From Gymnothorax reevesii (taxonomy: Eukaryota; Chordata; Actinopteri; Anguilliformes; Muraenidae): 64,000 bases of DNA. The DNA is taken from positions 74,859,367 through 74,923,366 of the forward strand of contig CM056580.1 of the NCBI GenBank assembly GCA_029721435.1. Direction: 5' to 3'. Under the pieces are notes generated by a model that ran no database searches, was not told the DNA's origin, and saw only the letters and a list, made by a program, of their open reading frames with translations. The translations under genes and the position numbers were made by a program. Below are positions 1 to 17,643 of this stretch, piece after piece; positions within the stretch are counted from its first letter, which is position 1, and every line of letters starts with the position of its first letter.

Positions 1-4735
<4,735 letters not shown>

Positions 4736-7200
4736 CAACCGGCCGCACACCGGCACTTAAGACAAGACTGGGGAAACAGAGAGGCCTGCTTTTCACAGTG
4801 AGAAGAAATATGGGACTCTCATGCTATCTCTTTTTGTAATTCTCTCCCTGTCTCTTTCTCTCTCACTGCCTTTTCGTTTCCAATTGGAAAACATTTCCCT
4901 TAATGTTAAGATGGACTTGTTTTTTTTTTTTTTTAAGAGTCAGGGGAAGTGGGAGAGAATCAATTCCCTTCGCACAGCACGGAGATGCTTGCAGAGGAAG
5001 GCCCAGCTGCTGGTCCATCGTCGGCTGCATGTGGCGAGGCACTGTGGATTGGGGTGTCACTCTCTCCATCATTTCTGTCAGGCTGTGTTAAGAAACTATG
5101 GAAAAGCTGTTCCAAAATCCAGCAGTTTCTGTTTCCTGTATCCATAACAATCCTCTGAATCTGAGATGAAGAGGGATATCAGTACAAGGTTACGCTGAGG
5201 TTTGGCTACAATGGGCAGATTTTAAAATACGGCTCTTTGCAAAAATCAAGTGAGCATTTTTTAGTTATCTCATGGTTTATTTGCTGTTTTTGTGTCTGTT
5301 ATTTTAACAGAACAACAGATATTGCTTGCCTACAGTTGACAATATATTATTTGCTGCAATTTGGTCCACCTATCTTTCTGTTAAGCTTGTATTGTTCTTA
5401 TATTCATAATTATTGTGCAAAAAAATGTGCCAGAAATGGAATGTGAAGGCCAATTTCATTGGTAGATTGTCTGGGATTGATCAAATATTCCAGGGAAATG
5501 AATAGCATCTCAGATGTTCATTTCATGGCTGATTTGTTAACCTTCGCCCCTTAAGTGTTCAAAAGCTCTTTATGTGGTGACACGTATCCAGTGTCAGGCT
5601 TATTACGTGCATAGGAGAGAGGCATTTGTATACTTTTAACCATACATAGTGAAAATACATGCTTCAAAGAGGAGAATCGTGTCCATTCCTGGCTTCTGAG
5701 CAACATAAAATTCCAATCTGCTAATATTGTTTAGCGTACTTCTGATGTTGCTGTTTATCCGCAGGGAGAATATTCTTTCTTGACTGAGCACATGAGGACC
5801 AGTCATTAATTGCAAAATTCTTTTTGTTTCATATATCTACATTGATAAAGTTCTAAAAAAATCCTTTGTCCATTACAGTATAGTTTGTTTTCCATGTGGC
5901 CCAGTTTTAGAATGTCAGAGCCCTCGGCTGTTGAAATGTGAAGGTGGACTTTGTCATGGCAGATTGATTTTGTGTTCGCACACACATTCATTTGAAGTGA
6001 ATGAGCTTGATACTTCTATTTTATGTTACCTGTAAAATTCTCATGGCTTTGATTAGTATCGTTGCACCTTTGAATGAGGCTAAAACAATCCGAAAAGATG
6101 GACACTATTTCTCAATGTATCATAGCTTACTAGGTGAATCACGAAAAAAGCATATGAAAAAATATCACTAAACTTCCACTGTAAACATATGCAGTGTGGA
6201 TGCAACTGAGGATTCATATCAGATCAACAGAGAATAGTGGAAAATAATGATGCATTAACATGTTGAATGTATGTCCTTTTACAAACAAATAGTCGCTCTG
6301 TTATTTTAATATCTGGTTTTAGAACTCGGTCAGCTTTTGATCTAGTGAAATATCCAGTCTTGCACTGATATATGCATATTAATATCACCCTCATATGCTG
6401 TCTGAAAATAGAATCTTATGCTCTATTGTAAGCCGGCATAATTTATGGATATGACCACGGTCGGATTTTAAACCCTGTACATGTGTAACTGTTGACTGAA
6501 GCCTACCACCTATATGCCTGCCTAGTGAGACCGTGTTCGATGGAAACTGTTCAAATATTTTGCGTACCACTCCAAGCTATACAGGAGCTCCAAACACAGT
6601 GCGATAGGACTCATTTTTGAAAGTGTCCTCATGGTAACGATTCATGCTGGAAACATTGGCGGTTTGGAACATCTGACTGAGGGATTGAGAAATTTTGTAC
6701 AGACATAAATTAACATATATTACTACAGTTTTTTTATACCTGGAATGTAAAAAGCGCAGTAGCTGTCCTCAGTATTAAATGTTGTGAGTGTGTGTATGTG
6801 TGAGTAAGTATGTATAATATGTAGTGTATATTATACATATAATTTATATACGCAAGCACAACAAAATCGACTGATAGTTTATACAGAAGATTTCTTAAAA
6901 TGCTTTTCCTTTTGATGAAGCAGGCTATTTGTATATATCGTACTGAATGTTTTATGGTGATTAGACTGTTTGCGCCGAGGTCTCAGTTGTCTGTGTTAAC
7001 AGCCCAGTGGGGCTGGACACCTGAGTAATTCCCATAGAGGAGCATTGAGACAGTGTCGCACATGGTGCACTCTCCGTTTCTTTTATTTTTTACAATGTCA
7101 AATGTTATACATGATGTAAATATGAAAAGAAAAAAAAAGCATCCTGGTGACACTGAATAAGGTGTTTATAAAATAAATAAACAAAAAAGATATTTGAAAA
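4736..7200 (+). other. egr3: Probable egr3 3' untranslated region
   Basis: AT-rich sequence running from the egr3 stop to overlapping AATAAA signals near 7172, with no credible coding frame. The length, about 2.4 kb, is in the range I recall for mammalian EGR3 3' UTRs. Two Pumilio-type motifs (TGTANATA) are visible, TGTATATA at 6930-6937 and TGTAAATA at 7115-7122, the second just upstream of the poly(A) signals. Such elements would suit the short-lived mRNA of an immediate-early gene, but binding is inferred only. A purple-pyrimidine poly-T run lies at about 4920-4935. Confidence 0.7.
7172..7181 (+). promoter_or_regulatory. egr3: Overlapping AATAAA polyadenylation signals for egr3
   Basis: Two overlapping AATAAA hexamers at 7172-7177 and 7176-7181, followed by a T/GT-rich stretch from about 7201 (TGTTTTGTGCATTTT) that could be the downstream element. 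Cleavage would be expected about 15-30 bases after the hexamers. This is the first strong signal pair I saw downstream of the stop codon; no transcript evidence is available. Confidence 0.65.
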
Positions 7201-8714
7201 ACTGTTTTGTGCATTTTAATTGCATGCCTCTTGAAGAGCAGGCCTTCCTGTCATAGCAGCATAGCTCTAACACGTTAGTTAACAGTTTTCTATTGAACAC
7301 ATGTATGAAATGACTCGTCTAGGATCACAGATCAGTTGCAATAGAGGTGTAGTTGGAGGACCTCCTCCGGTCTGCGCCTGCACCAAATAGTTGTTAAATA
7401 TCCTGGTAAAACTTTATATGTTAGATGTTTTGGCTTATGTGGTGGATCAGTCTGTCTCAAAATTGTAAAGTGAACCACTCTGACTATCAAAAGTACGACA
7501 ACCAAATCCCTGGACAATTACAGAATGATCCCCTGTGAACATTGTCATATTACACTTGCAGCAGGCTGCTTAATTGCATGATAGGCGGTCACATAAATTG
7601 TGTGCCTGTTTTCCCAGGATAATATGGGTTCCCAAGTTCAGCATGCAAGGTCTATGAGAGATTATATTAGAAATCAGCAAAAATAAATTTTTCTACCAGA
7701 AACCTTGCTACGCTGTCCTCAATGCTCCAATGCATCAGTGTGGCTGTTACTGGAGATCGTGCTAATTGTGTGTGTCTTTCCCTGAGCTTAGGGGCGGATA
7801 TCTGGCTCTTCAGTCCTGGTTTCTGGTGTTTTGTGATTGATATTGTGTTGAATGGAGGCCCAGCATCTCTGCAAATGTCTGAATCTGGCGCAAGAATTCA
7901 CAGGAACATATGTACCTGACACATAGTCCCTGTCCTCTGAGTGATGTGCATGTGCATCATCCCTCCTTAACTACCAACATTAAATGTTATTGGGGGGATT
8001 TCACAAACATTTTTTTCAGGTTTGATGTTGGGAACTTTCATGAGAGTCCATTTGAAGGTACATTATGTGCACATCTGCAATTTATTGTGCAGTAATGAAA
8101 TAATTAAATGATCAAACGTTAATGATTTTGTTGTTTGGTGCAGCTGTGCACTATCAGATACATTCTTATTTTGGATCTGTGATGCATGAGCGTACCCTCA
8201 GCCGCAGTAATCAGGGCTACTTGCCCAGTCAAAAGTGTTTATCTGCTAAAGTCTTATGTTGTACCAAGAAATTCTAAAAATACCACCACGACCAATCGGA
8301 TGGCTTTATACCATAAAACAACCCCTGCAGCAACGCAAAGCACTGGAGACAGCTGTTGAGAGCGAGGGCACCGAGAGCACAATCAAAAACGTGCCTCCCT
8401 TACTTGCATTAACCAGTTTCCTCAGTTGCGTATTCTGGCAAGCCTCCATCCTGTCTCAAATTAACTAGACACCCGATGGCTCTGGAGACCATTTTTCAGT
8501 TTTTTTGGTCGATCAATGGAGTACCCCATTGCTTTTTCAATATTTTTGTTTTCAAAATGTCTTGATAGGGTTGCAAAAGCAATGAGTCTTAGCCATGACA
8601 TAAAGCTTTGTTCTGTCCTTGGCTTACCTATTTGCTCCCAGACAAAGTTTACGATCAAACTCTCTAAAATTTGAAGGCTATATATCCAAAATCATATTTT
8701 CAATTTAAAATCGC
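7201..8714. other. Intergenic DNA, nothing recognised
   Basis: AT-rich single-copy-looking DNA between egr3 and the next repeat. The open frames here are short and have no family resemblance. Conserved enhancers of egr3 or bin3 could lie here but cannot be recognised without alignment. Confidence 0.5.
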
Positions 8715-8850
8715 ATTATTATTATTATTATTATTAATAATAATAATACTAGTACTAATAATAATAATAGTAGTAGTAGTGGTAATAATAATAATAATAA
8801 TAATAATAGTAGTAGTAGTAGTGGTGGTAATAATAATAATAATAATAATG
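8715..8850. repeat. Compound trinucleotide microsatellite (ATT/AAT/AGT/GGT)
   Basis: Starts with about eight ATT units, switches to AAT on the same strand through a near-palindromic centre (AATACTAGTACTAAT), and then alternates AAT blocks with AGT and GGT interruptions, ending near 8850. A short ATC/CAT-rich run follows at about 8878-8911. The long open frames on both strands here are repeat artefacts (poly-Ile/Val/Thr). Confidence 0.95.
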
Positions 8851-11800
8851 CTAAATACTGATTCCCTACAATTCGCCATCATCAAAATCATCATCATTAT
8901 CATCATCATAAACATATTCAATGTCAATAGCAATACTTCTACAGGAACCGCAGTAAAAGAAAAGTAAATTTCAAAAAGTTGGAAAGTGGTTGAAAAGTCC
9001 AACTTCCCAGTTCTCGTTTAAGTGATCGTATGATTTCAGAATTCAGTTACTCTATAACAACCACTTATTCTGAGAAGAAATGTTAAGCAATAAATGTTTC
9101 TATTGACCTGAAATGTTAAATCAATTCTCTGTTATTTGCTTCCAGCAAAGGAAAGAGTTTAAAATTCACTGCAAATATGGCTGCCATGAATTTATGCAGA
9201 ATCACAGTCCGTTTTTTTTTTTTTTTTGTATTTACTGCACGCATTTGTCAGTATATCTGACTGAACTGGTGGTACTGAGGAGAGAGAATTCTGAGCTGCA
9301 GGGATCAGTTTGGCTCTTAGGTAGAGAGGGCAAGAATAATCTATACTGTAAAACTTCAGCGTCTCAACAGATTTGAAGCTGACTATTATCAAGCCAGGTT
9401 TACATTGCTGTTCCAGCCGATTCTGTTTTGCTGTGATGTCTTCATCTCAGCTGCTCTATTGGTGCAGTATATGCCAAATTCTGGAGCGCACTTGGAAAAA
9501 TAGCTGCTGGCTTAATTTTCTAATTTATTTATTTATTTACTTTGCATCTTATTCAGCCAAAAACGAGACTGAGAAGCTGGGGCCAGGCACTGGTGGTAAA
9601 AATAGTAAGGCATGATCTCGCTGATCATACAGCCAGCCCAGTGGATTTGCTGCTATCTAGTGAGAGCAAGAATTTTGATTTATGGAATGGTATGTGGCTC
9701 GGCTTTGCGAGTAAAACGGTGTTTAGCTTCGTCTTGTGAAATGGGTGGAAGTTGCTCTCAGAAAAGAAAAAAAGCAAAATGCCAAGATAATTCTGTCTGG
9801 CACCAAAAGCACCTGCCATGTAATTACAGATGCAAAAAAAGACATATGTGACTGAGAAGACGCCCTCTGCATTAATGACATATGCACACACAGCAGGTGA
9901 TTCAAGCGAAACACTTGTTTTTTTCATTGTTCTATTTTTGTTTTGTTTTGTCCAAGCTAACTGCCAGCTCGTTGCAGTAAATATGTTGTTTTTTATTGAG
10001 CAATGCAGGCACATACTAAGGGCTTTGTCAGCGTAATAACTACATGTTGTGCTATCCTGTTCACCACTACTGTTTAAAAACTATTCATCTTCTTCCCGTG
10101 TGTGAACATTACCACATTACAACATTATTAATAGGGATCACTTCATCTGTGTCCTCTCGTATCTGTTATGGATAAACAATATAAAGCATTTGACTACACA
10201 CAGGGATAATTGTGTTTGCTAGTATGAAGTCAGTGATGGACATGCTGTCACTGCTTTCAGTGACAAATTTTGCCTTTGATTGATGATCTCCCTCATGTAC
10301 AAGATGGTGGGGTACCCTGGCAGTACTGAGCAGAGCTGAATTATTGGTACTGTTAAACACCTCACAGACTTTCAGCATTCTGCCTTCTTCTTGGTCATGC
10401 CCAGGAATACAGGGACAGCTTGGTAGATATTTCACACAGAGAGCTGTTTATTGGCTACATCCGTATCAGGCACATGACAGAGACAATAATAGTAATGTTG
10501 TTGATTATTTTATTTGAGAGAAGGCTTTGAAAATTTTTTATTCGTAAACAATTGTTATCTGAGGGAAAACAAACTGATGATTCCACGACTGTTTTTTGGA
10601 TTTTTTTTGTTTTTGTCACTGTATCTGTTTCTGAAATTTAGCTGATTCTTCACAAAGAAGTACTGTTTATACAATAAATGAGCTACTGCTATGCTCACCG
10701 TGTGTTCTGTGCCTATATAACAACAGAGGGAGATTCCCTACACTCTGAAAATTATCCTAAAAAGTTTGTACCTTTGGTTTCATCAATTCAGGGGTGGGGC
10801 ATTTTCATAGCTGGATGCTGCTGGGTCTGTGCTATGTGGCTCTTATTGGAATGCCGGTGAAATGAGGGCTGTGGGGATCACAACCCCTCTAATATATATC
10901 CTTTCTTCATATTTAACACTCCCTCTTGTAAGAAGTATCCTTTGTTGTCTGTTTGGCAATGTGTAGGCTTGTGTATTTGCTTGGCTGGACTGGAGTGTAG
11001 TGGATGTGATGTTCAAGACCAAAAGAATATGGGCCTCCTACGATAACCCTTTCTTCAGGTCTTGGTCTCAAATTGACTGTTGGCTACTCAGCAATGGTCT
11101 TCAGCTCAAACTAACCAGCCATGGTTGTGCCCAATTCGGTTGCAGAGTCCAGTAACAAGGAATAATATGAGTCTGCTGCAATGACCTCATTCAGATTGTA
11201 GCTTTAGCCTGGTCAATGCTAAAGACTGTGTTGTACTCACTCAATTTATTCCCAATAAAGCTGTTTTTACCTTTGCCCATTAAAAAGACAAAAAGTAAAC
11301 TTTCCTGACATATCCTTGACACCCAAAATGCTCACTTTTGTAAATGTGTAAATGACAGGTTGCTCACTTTGTCCCTTTCAACCTATGGCATTGTGACAAA
11401 TGCAGATCAAATAAATAAACAGGCCCCAAAGCAAATGGGTGGTGTCATCCATTTGAAATAAATGATACTGATCAGCCTTCAGTGATGATCTCTCCAATGC
11501 TGATCTCTCCAATGCCACACACCTCAACACAACTCAGTGCACTGGTTTATGCCAACATCATTTAGATGATTTACAGAACTCTGTCTGTTTTCCTCACCAG
11601 AAAAAAAGGAGCAAACAAACAAAGAACATTAATTTTGCTCCTGAATGCATGTTGCAGCACGAGGGCATCAACCAGCGGGATCAAAGCTTGATCTTGATTA
11701 TTTGAGTTTGCATGGCAGTAGAAACACAAGACCTGTTCATAGAAAATGGAAATTGGGACGAATACTAAACAAGAAATTCTTTCTAGGGGAATTTGGGAAT

Positions 11801-12366
11801 ATTTCATTCAGATTCTAAGGTATTGTTCATTTTGTTTTTGCAAGGAAACAAAAGTCTTGTTATATATTTTGTGGATGTTTTTACTTCATGGCTTTTTATA
11901 TTACCTTACACTAAGGTACAATGTACTAAAATAGGTTCTAAATATTGTTATGGAATTTATTATAATTACCATCATTTTGTGCTGAGGTCTACTCTACTTA
12001 CCTCATGGTTTACTTGCTCCTCAGTTTGTCGTAATGCAAATGTTTTGTCATTAATGCATAACGCATTTGAATTTAAAAAAATGAAAAGTTGTATTTGTGT
12101 ACCATTTGCACTGTGATCAAAAATTAAAAATACAGAAGTAAATATATTGTGTTGCTGACAATCAACAACCTCGGTGTGTTTTATGAATTCTGTCTCGACT
12201 AACAGCATAGTGTTATATTTTCTCTAACCTACAAGTCATGGCGCAATCTAAGTTAATAGGAATTATTATGGTGCTGATGGTGATTTGTTTCCCTTATTTT
12301 ACATAAAGCAAAATGAGTTAATTATCTTTATAAGCATAGCCATTCCAAAGCAAGGGAAATTACATT
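8851..12366. other. Intergenic DNA, nothing recognised
   Basis: About 3.5 kb without a gene or repeat that I can name. Poly-T runs occur near 9212-9228. Frames such as 9625-10014 (-) and 10166-10435 (-) have no recognisable domain and sit in AT-rich DNA, so I treat them as chance frames. Confidence 0.5.
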
Positions 12367-12368
12367 TA

Positions 12369-13663
12369 CAGCTGTGCCCATAAGTATTTGGGTAGTGATA
12401 CAATGTTCTCCATTTTGGCTTTGTACACCAACCCAATGGATTTGAAATGAAATAATCAAGATGTCCTCATATTGTATGCTTTTATCATCAATTTAATGGT
12501 TTTGTAAAACTTATGTCAACCAAGTATGAATTACAATCATCTGTGTACACTGTCTCGAAAGGGGGCCAAAATGTAATTTGACAAGCCGGCATAAAATGTT
12601 TAATTAAATTCTAATTTTTTATACTTTATTGTCAATACTTCATAGTCATTGCCTTCCTGAAGTTTGGAACCCATATATATATTACCAGAGGCTGCCTCAG
12701 TTTTGCCTTCAGCATTTGAAATGCATGCTGACTTGAATTCAGTTTATGCGATTGACATGGCCATACTAGAACATTATACTAATTTGCTTTTTAAAAAATC
12801 TTACAGTGCTCTGGCAGTACACTAAGGGCATTGCCCATCTGCACTCTGAAGCAGTTTGGCGAGTTTTGAAGCATTAGGCAGAATCTGAGCGGACCGATCA
12901 TGCGTGATCCTGTTGCATTTGTCAGCCGTCAGATCATAAATGATTACAAAAGAACCAGTTGCATCAGCAGCCATACATTTCCACACCATATCACACCAGG
13001 AGAGGTGATCTGCCTCAGATCAAACACAGTTCCTTTTCTTCTAAACCATATTTTTCCCGATGTTCTGTGACAACTTCTTCAGTCTAATACATCCACAGGA
13101 TGTTGTTCCACAAATTTTTTTGTTTTATGGCACTCTAATTTGGTTTTCCAGTTTTTTTGGGCTTTTCAATGACTTACATCTGGCGTTAAACCCTTCATAT
13201 TGAGATAAACCCTAAGGTGAAGATTTCTCTTAATAACTGACTTTGACACAGATAAATCTATCTCCTCCAGGGTGCTCTTGATCCAGACAACTATTACGAA
13301 GGAATTTTTCATTATCAAGACAAGACTTATTCTGTCATCCACCACAATTGTTATCCATGGTGTTTTGGACTGTTTGATGTTCCTGGCCTTACCGATGTAT
13401 TCTTTTTTTAAATAATAAACTAAGATGTTGACTCAGCCATACCTAATCTTTTTGCTATCTTTCTGATGGACTGAATTTGATTTTTCAGCCAAATAATTCC
13501 TTGCTTTGCTGGCAGTGACTGCTCTTTGGATTTTATATTGAGGGTTACCAGCAACAGACTCTAAATGCAATTGTCACACTAAAATCAACTATATAGACAT
13601 TGTATTTGCTGAATCGTTGATGAATTAAGGAAGGTGTACTGCACATTTGACGAGCTGATAAGC
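12369..13663 (-). mobile_element. Degenerate Tc1-like transposon, transposase on minus strand
   Basis: The left end begins after a TA dinucleotide (12367-12368) with CAGCTGTGCCCATAAGTATT, the terminal repeat of a common fish Tc1 family. Reading the minus strand, blocks recognisable from that family's transposase follow in order from about 13560 down to 12820, including the helix-turn-helix region near 13380-13560 and the central region around 12980-13340. Frames are broken by many stops and indels. The right inverted repeat is missing; the element stops at about 13663 where a hAT-like terminus begins. It is clearly inactive and older than the Tc1 copy at 19778. Confidence 0.8.
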
Positions 13664-13700
13664 CAGTTGCTCACAAACTTTTTGTGTCATGACCCCATTG
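13664..13700. mobile_element. hAT-like terminal sequence
   Basis: CAGTTGCTCACAAACTTTTT followed by GTGTCATGACCCC strongly resembles the CAGTG-TTCTCAAACTTTTT...CACGACCCC termini of hAT (Charlie-type) transposons. No matching inverted end was found downstream, so the extent of the element and any transposase relic between 13.7 and about 15 kb are uncertain. Confidence 0.45.
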
Positions 13701-16700
13701 AGCAGAATCTAAATCTGGCAAGTTATGTGTTAACCAATTTAAGACATTATAATTCAAAATGTGAGCTTAACAGAGAGGATGGAAATGGCCGAAATGAAAC
13801 AAGACACTTGTAACATTTAGAATCCTGCCATAAAACAGTTTATTTTCATAATTTTAGTACAGAATATATAAAATACAAAATATATTCATGAAAATTCAAC
13901 ATTGAAACAGCACAAAAAGACTGAGAATTGAAAAATGACTGGGATTTAAAACAAGACATTTCCGAGATCAAAAACTCCTCAACCACAAGTGTCCTTCATG
14001 GGAGTGTGATAGTCAAAATTGTCAACTGATAATGAGTCAAGATAGCTATCCAAGTGGCTCTCCACAATTTCTGAGCCCTTAAAAGTATGCACCATCAAAT
14101 CATAAAATTATCATATTTTAACACAAATTAACATTTTACCTATGAAGTTCAATATATTAATGATTTTCTTGTGGAATTTAGCATGAGTTTATCAATGTAC
14201 GTGCAGATGGACACCAGTAACCTCTCCAAATCAGAAACATGCTTTTCCCGATTATAAAGTTTAGAAATTTGTCCATTTTTCATCAAAGCCCCAACAGCCA
14301 GCACACTTTCTCAAGAAAAAAACTTCATTGTATTGTCAGAACATTCACACTGTAACAGAAAGCTTGCTGTTACCACCTCTGAGCACCCAGGCAAAACGCA
14401 AGCTTGCATAAATGCTTCTTCACCCTATAAGGAGCGAGTATGACTCGCCAACAAAATAATATCTTAAACATACTTTATTTAATTATTTATTTACTTTTTA
14501 CAGAACTGACATTCCACTAACAGGAAAAAGAAGGCAATAAGCAACACAAGATTGCACAGAATCGGGCAATGAATGTAGCAGGGAGTACACTGAAGTCCTC
14601 AAACTGTCTGCATTTTAAACCTGCGAAAATCGAGGCATTCTAGTTGCTTGAATGCGGTTCTAAAACAGATTGCCACATTGGGCAAAATGCCACTATATTC
14701 AGTGTAATTAAGAAAGATTAACAATTACTGATTATGACTAAAGTGACATACAATCTGCGACAGTTTGATATTCCTGGCAATGGTGGTAAACGGAAAATTA
14801 ATAATAGCTAGCAAGCTGGCCAGCTATAAGTAACATATACTCCAAAAAGCTATAGGCCTACCTACGCATCAGGGGAAAGACCCTCCATCATTGACTTCCA
14901 CCTTCTGAGAATTAATGCTGTAAAGGTCAAGGAACCCTCCAGTCAGGTTCCATTTGAAATGACTCCCAGATTCCGTGTCTGTATTGCATTTACATTTTGT
15001 CAACGTTACCTGAGCACCTCTGGGTTGCTTTTGGTAGCATTTTTTCAATGTGTTTGCATTATTGAAGTGCACCAAGTTGAGAGGTACCACCAAACTCGCT
15101 GATACACTTAGGCTAACAATCTTTTTAAAAAACCAAATCAATTTCTTTCAATTACCTTGGAAGTTTGATACTGTCTGAAATTGGATAAAAATCTGAAAAA
15201 TCAACAAATTATTAAAGGGAAAGTTTCACATGCACATGAACTATAATTGTGCTTTATGCAGACAAACCTGAGCAATCACCAAAGTGACACCTGGCCCGCA
15301 ACGCTCAGCATCATTGGAGTGCTAATCACTGGCCTGCCTCAGCGCCTACATTCATTATCTCATTAACCCAGTTAATCTCTTTCCCTCAGGCTAATGTGAA
15401 GTCTTGTTGGTAACTTGTCTTACTTGCGACGAGCTATTTACCTAATATTCTTGTTTAGATGTGTAAAAATGTTGTATTTACCTTTACTATCCTGCTTATT
15501 TACACCTGTTTGTTCAGAGTTGATGTTAACTCTGGTACTCTAATAAATAGGCCTAATCAACATTAAGTTAATCTTGCCTTCGCATCAGAATCCTGTTTTC
15601 CCATTGCTGGTGTACCATCAGTCATTACTCTGCATCTCATTGAGAGATTGTTTTGAGCATACTACGAGGGATGAATATATGCAAAAGTCAATAGTAGGAT
15701 ACCATGCATTTTTTAATATCTGATGACTATAATGGACAGTAGAATGACACTGTATCAATACCATGCTGAATTTTTGCTTCAGAAAACTGTTTTTTTTTTT
15801 CAGGGTTAAATTGGCCTACCTTTGAGCTGTTATGGCTAAAGCTGGTAGCAACATTAAAAAATTTTTTTTTTCTGTCTCAAAAAACCATTTTTATGAACTG
15901 CTGAATGGATACTATGGGCAAATACGTGAGGCAGTTTGCAGATGAGGCTTGTTTTAGGAGTTTAATTGATACAATGTCTGGGAAACAGTGAAGAGACTTA
16001 ACTTAAAATTCAGAATCGTTTACAGGCACCGCTTCTGTATGAATATTCAATGTACAATTTAGTTGTACAACCTAGTGATGGGATAGTGCAACTGCATGCA
16101 TAAATTGATCAGCTATGTCCGCTGGCATTTATGATCTGCAGAGATGGGTTAAAATGGGGAAGAAAAGTGCCGCAGTTCCAAAACTGGTTACCAGAAATGT
16201 AAGTAAAAAAATTCTAATTAAAACTAAATCCAAACCTAACTGAAAGCAGCGATTTGTAGGTTATCTTTGACCTGGATACATTGAAAAAAACACAACAGTA
16301 CATTATTTGATGTTTAATTCCATGAATTTAATGGATTGTTCAAAATAAACACGATTCAGTTTTGATTCTTGCAACATAAAACAACAAAAAATTGGGACAG
16401 TTGGGAATTTAAGACTTTTTGATATCCACCAGCTGAAAGTCATAAGGCTAGGTGGGCCTAGGAAAAGGGCGCCGGCCGCAGCATAAAAGAGGGAGCCAGG
16501 CAGTTGTCAAGAGGCGGGTGAGGAGCATGGATGTAAGATTCAAGTCTACCTGTGCTTCTGTGTTTTTTCCCCTCAAGATTCTGATGGTGGAGAGACTGGG
16601 GGTTCGCCCAACAACCTACAGCGGTGCCTCAAAACACACAGCCCGCCTCCTGAACTGAAAAGGGAAACCGATGACTAAAACCATTTAAGAGATATGTTTG

Positions 16701-16889
16701 ATGTGTGCAAAATTATACAAACCTTTTTGTGTTTGAATTAATAAGAATACAATACCCCATGTGGGAGTGGTTTTAACCCTTCCTCCCACCTAGTCTGCGT
16801 CTTGTTTTCCAGTGTCTTGCTGCATCCTTTTTACTGCATAAAAACTTACAAGGTTTGTGACAGTACAGGGTTTTCATTGTCGCGTTTTA
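13701..16889. other. Unassigned intergenic DNA, with a GC-rich promoter-like patch at about 16455-16640
   Basis: Mostly AT-rich with no nameable gene. The frame at 14869-15141 (-) is not recognised. The exception is a GC-rich patch holding GCGCCGGCCGCAGCATAAAA, a TATA-like box about 60 bases before an ATG near 16528, then a T-rich tract. It looks like a core promoter or a fragment of a transposon/LTR promoter, but there is no pairing copy in the window. Confidence 0.35.
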
Positions 16890-17265
16890 AATTTTACAAT
16901 GTGCTACTTATTCTCCACTGGGGACAAGTTGGGACTGCAGGCAGGTTGGTCCAGCACCTGCACCCTCTTCTAATGCTGCCATGCCTTTGTAATGAGTTCA
17001 GAATGCGGTATTGTGTTGTCTTGTAAAGATATGCATAGGCATTCCTGGAAAATGTCAACTTGGAGGCAACATATGATACCCCAAAATCTCTGTACTTTTC
17101 AGCATTTGCGATGTCCTCACTGAAATGCAAGTCTACCTTGCGAAGGGCACTGACACAACACCATACTATGACAGAGCATGGCTTTTGGAATTGTTGCTCG
17201 CAACAATCTGGGTGGTCCTTTTTTTCCATGGCCTGAAACAAACAGCATCCATTTCTTCCAATGGG
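16890..17265 (-). mobile_element. Tc1-like transposase relic, C-terminal part
   Basis: Minus-strand remnant of the same Tc1 region found intact-length at 20180-20540. Shared landmarks in the same order are a ...CTCCACTGGGGACA.GT.GGACT.CAGGCAGG block, the .AATGCGGTATTGTGTTGTCTTG block and the catalytic-domain stretch near 17160-17265. It is highly diverged and has no terminal repeat. The long open frame at 16894-17634 (-) is a chance merger of this relic with the adjacent MITE, not a gene. Confidence 0.7.
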
Positions 17266-17562
17266 GAGTGTCCAGGCGTGTGCTGCAATTTCGTGTCCGG
17301 TGCAGCCTGGCGCAAGTACTCCTCTGTCCTGCCTCCGTCCCTCCTGTCGGCGCAAGTGGCAAAGTAGGGAGGAGAGAAGGCATGTTTGGGTATAACACAG
17401 CCAAGTCAAATCTTCACCAATCAAATGAGCTCCTCTCCTCACCTTTAAAGGCTGCATCAGCAATATGACGTCACTATTGCTGACAGTTGAAACACAACAG
17501 AGCTGCTCTCCCGTCCCCTTCAAAAGCTTGGAACACGAATGCGCTTTTCTTAAAGTGAAACT

Positions 17563-17634
17563 TGGCGTCTTTGCATTGACTTTCAAAGTAATCTGTCGCG
17601 AGAAAAATTTGTTTCGCATCCGGTGTGAAAGCAC
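17563..17634. mobile_element. Half copy of a palindromic MITE (family of 19089)
   Basis: The sequence from TTGGCGTCTTTGCATTGACT through TTTCGCATCCGGTGTGAAAG matches the right arm of the palindromic element at 19089-19247. The left arm is absent or unrecognisable. It is one of three related copies in the window (also 53337-53402). Confidence 0.75.
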
Positions 17635-17643
17635 CTTTACAAT

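Noticed and set aside
8671..9002. Poly-Ile/Val and poly-Thr open frames on both strands
   Set aside because: Translation of the trinucleotide microsatellite.
16894..17634. 246-residue minus-strand open frame
   Set aside because: Composite of a Tc1 relic, unrelated sequence and a MITE arm; Tc1 similarity is only partly in this frame.
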